Assembly (NCBI RefSeq): GCF_009662475.1 | Contig: NZ_CP045571.1 | Location: forward strand, 1,176,501 to 1,240,500 | Length of the DNA: 64,000 bases | Direction: 5' to 3' | Source: Acidithiobacillus thiooxidans ATCC 19377 | Lineage (GTDB): Bacteria > Pseudomonadota > Gammaproteobacteria > Acidithiobacillales > Acidithiobacillaceae | The notes under the pieces: generated by a model | What the model was told of the DNA's origin: nothing | What the model saw: the letters and a program-made list of their open reading frames with translations, nothing else | Database searches by the model: none | Made by a program: the position numbers and the translations under genes | Shown: piece by piece, positions 63,362-64,000 of the stretch | How the letters are laid out: each line of letters begins with the position of its first letter | Position numbering within the stretch: the first letter of the stretch is position 1

Positions 63362-64000
63362 CTATGCTGCAGGTTGCAGAGCAGCTTCAGGGTCTGTTTC
63401 GCTGATTTCCTCCAGGCTACGATTTCCGGGTTCCAGGTTACGACCTAGGATCATGGTTACGATCAACCCGATGAGCGCTGTAAAAGCCAGTATCAACATA
63501 AGCCAGCCATCACCGACTGCGGCATGTACCGACGGCAGAAGGAAAACAGAAGTAGCTGCAGCAACGCGTGAGCATGCGGTAGCCAGACCATGTGCCGAAG
63601 CACGCAAATCGGTGGGAAACAATTCCACCGGTAAAAACCAGGTGGTGGATCCAGGCCCAAAATTATTGAAGAAGGTATAACCAAACAAGGTGATGGCCAG
63701 TAACCAGAGGGGCGGTTGTGCGACCAGCGCCACCAGCCCAAGCGTGCCTAAAAACAGCACATCCAGAGCAAAGCCAATATTCTGGGGCAAAAGACGACCA
63801 ATTTTGCGGGTGGTCAAGGCCAGAAGTGCAATTCCACCCAGCGCAACCAGATCAAAAATGACGTTCCACAGGAGGGCTGCGGTATGCGAATGCACGCCAA
63901 AACTGCCCAGCAGGGTAGGCAGATAAATAATCAGACCATATCCACTGATATCCATCATCATCCAGGGAATCAATATCAATAAGGTCCGGCGCATCCAGGC
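63362..64000 (-). CDS. MFS transporter, C-terminal half only (5' end beyond the window)
   Basis: The reading frame is open to the window edge, and the visible ~212 residues correspond to helices 7-12 of a transporter of the phosphate/organic-acid symporter branch. RRTLLILIPWMMMDISGYGL aligns with RRTLLVTLPWFFMDIATYGI in the middle of the other MFS protein of this window (44450-45991), and TTWFLPVELFPTDLRASAHG with TTFILPTEMYPTQVRAFGAG. Ends 55 bases before phnG on the same strand, so it may supply phosphonate or phosphate-related uptake. Confidence 0.8.
   Translation of the reverse strand, partial: AWMRRTLLILIPWMMMDISGYGLIIYLPTLLGSFGVHSHTAALLWNVIFDLVALGGIALLALTTRKIGRLLPQNIGFALDVLFLGTLGLVALVAQPPLWLLAITLFGYTFFNNFGPGSTTWFLPVELFPTDLRASAHGLATACSRVAAATSVFLLPSVHAAVGDGWLMLILAFTALIGLIVTMILGRNLEPGNRSLEEISETDPEAALQPAA

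Overview
The window looks like chromosomal DNA of an acidophilic sulfur/iron oxidiser of the genus Acidithiobacillus. This is an inference from gene content and synteny (thiL-pgpA-cinA-recA-recX-alaS), an ISL3-type element with the dimensions remembered for ISAfe1, a cytochrome bd operon, osmoregulated glucan genes and a complete C-P lyase operon. No database search was possible. Base composition looks moderate (roughly mid-50s % GC by eye), which would fit the A. thiooxidans/A. ferrivorans side of the genus, but the species is not established.

Layout. 1-9.5 kb is housekeeping: the 5' end of a probable glnD, then map, sfsA and gluQRS on the minus strand; thiL-pgpA-cinA-recA-recX-alaS on the plus strand. 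9.5-12.3 kb holds a secreted low-complexity protein and an ECF sigma / RskA-type anti-sigma / Tat-exported ferritin-like module. 12.4-19.9 kb is scarred by two insertion sequences. An ISL3-family element (12456-13757, 8-bp target duplication) sits in codon 27 of a GGDEF-EAL gene, and an IS630-family element (about 17079-18243, TA/CTAG target) splits an slt-type lytic transglycosylase gene. In both cases removing the element and one copy of the target duplication restores one continuous reading frame. 20-29 kb: SWIM/SNF2 helicase, phosphohexomutase, YbiT-type ABC-F protein, then a TPP riboswitch controlling thiC. A 195-bp palindromic MITE-like repeat lies directly behind thiC.

29.2-35.9 kb is the most interesting functional block: a minus-strand operon encoding a degenerate ETHE1-like metallo-beta-lactamase-fold protein, CydA, CydB, a CydX-like protein with an extra membrane helix, and a 29-residue membrane peptide. 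It is preceded by a very good sigma-54 promoter and faces a divergent NorR-like sigma-54 activator whose PAS region carries a cysteine cluster. An esterase and a CopD-like membrane protein follow the activator.

35.9-42.3 kb: a dihydrolipoamide-dehydrogenase-type flavoprotein and an opgG-orf-opgH-sel1 operon whose start codon abuts a second sigma-54-like promoter. 42.3-56 kb: an NDUFA9-like epimerase, small membrane and unknown proteins, a ppsA-gpmI-MFS operon joined by TTGA overlaps, cytochrome b561, a SIMPL protein, purMN, sodB, hda and a YihY protein. 55.7-63.3 kb is a tightly overlapping phnGHIJKLM-DUF1045-phnN-phnF operon for phosphonate breakdown, with an MFS transporter gene (cut by the window end) just upstream where phnCDE would often be found. 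No tRNA, rRNA or CRISPR array was recognised.
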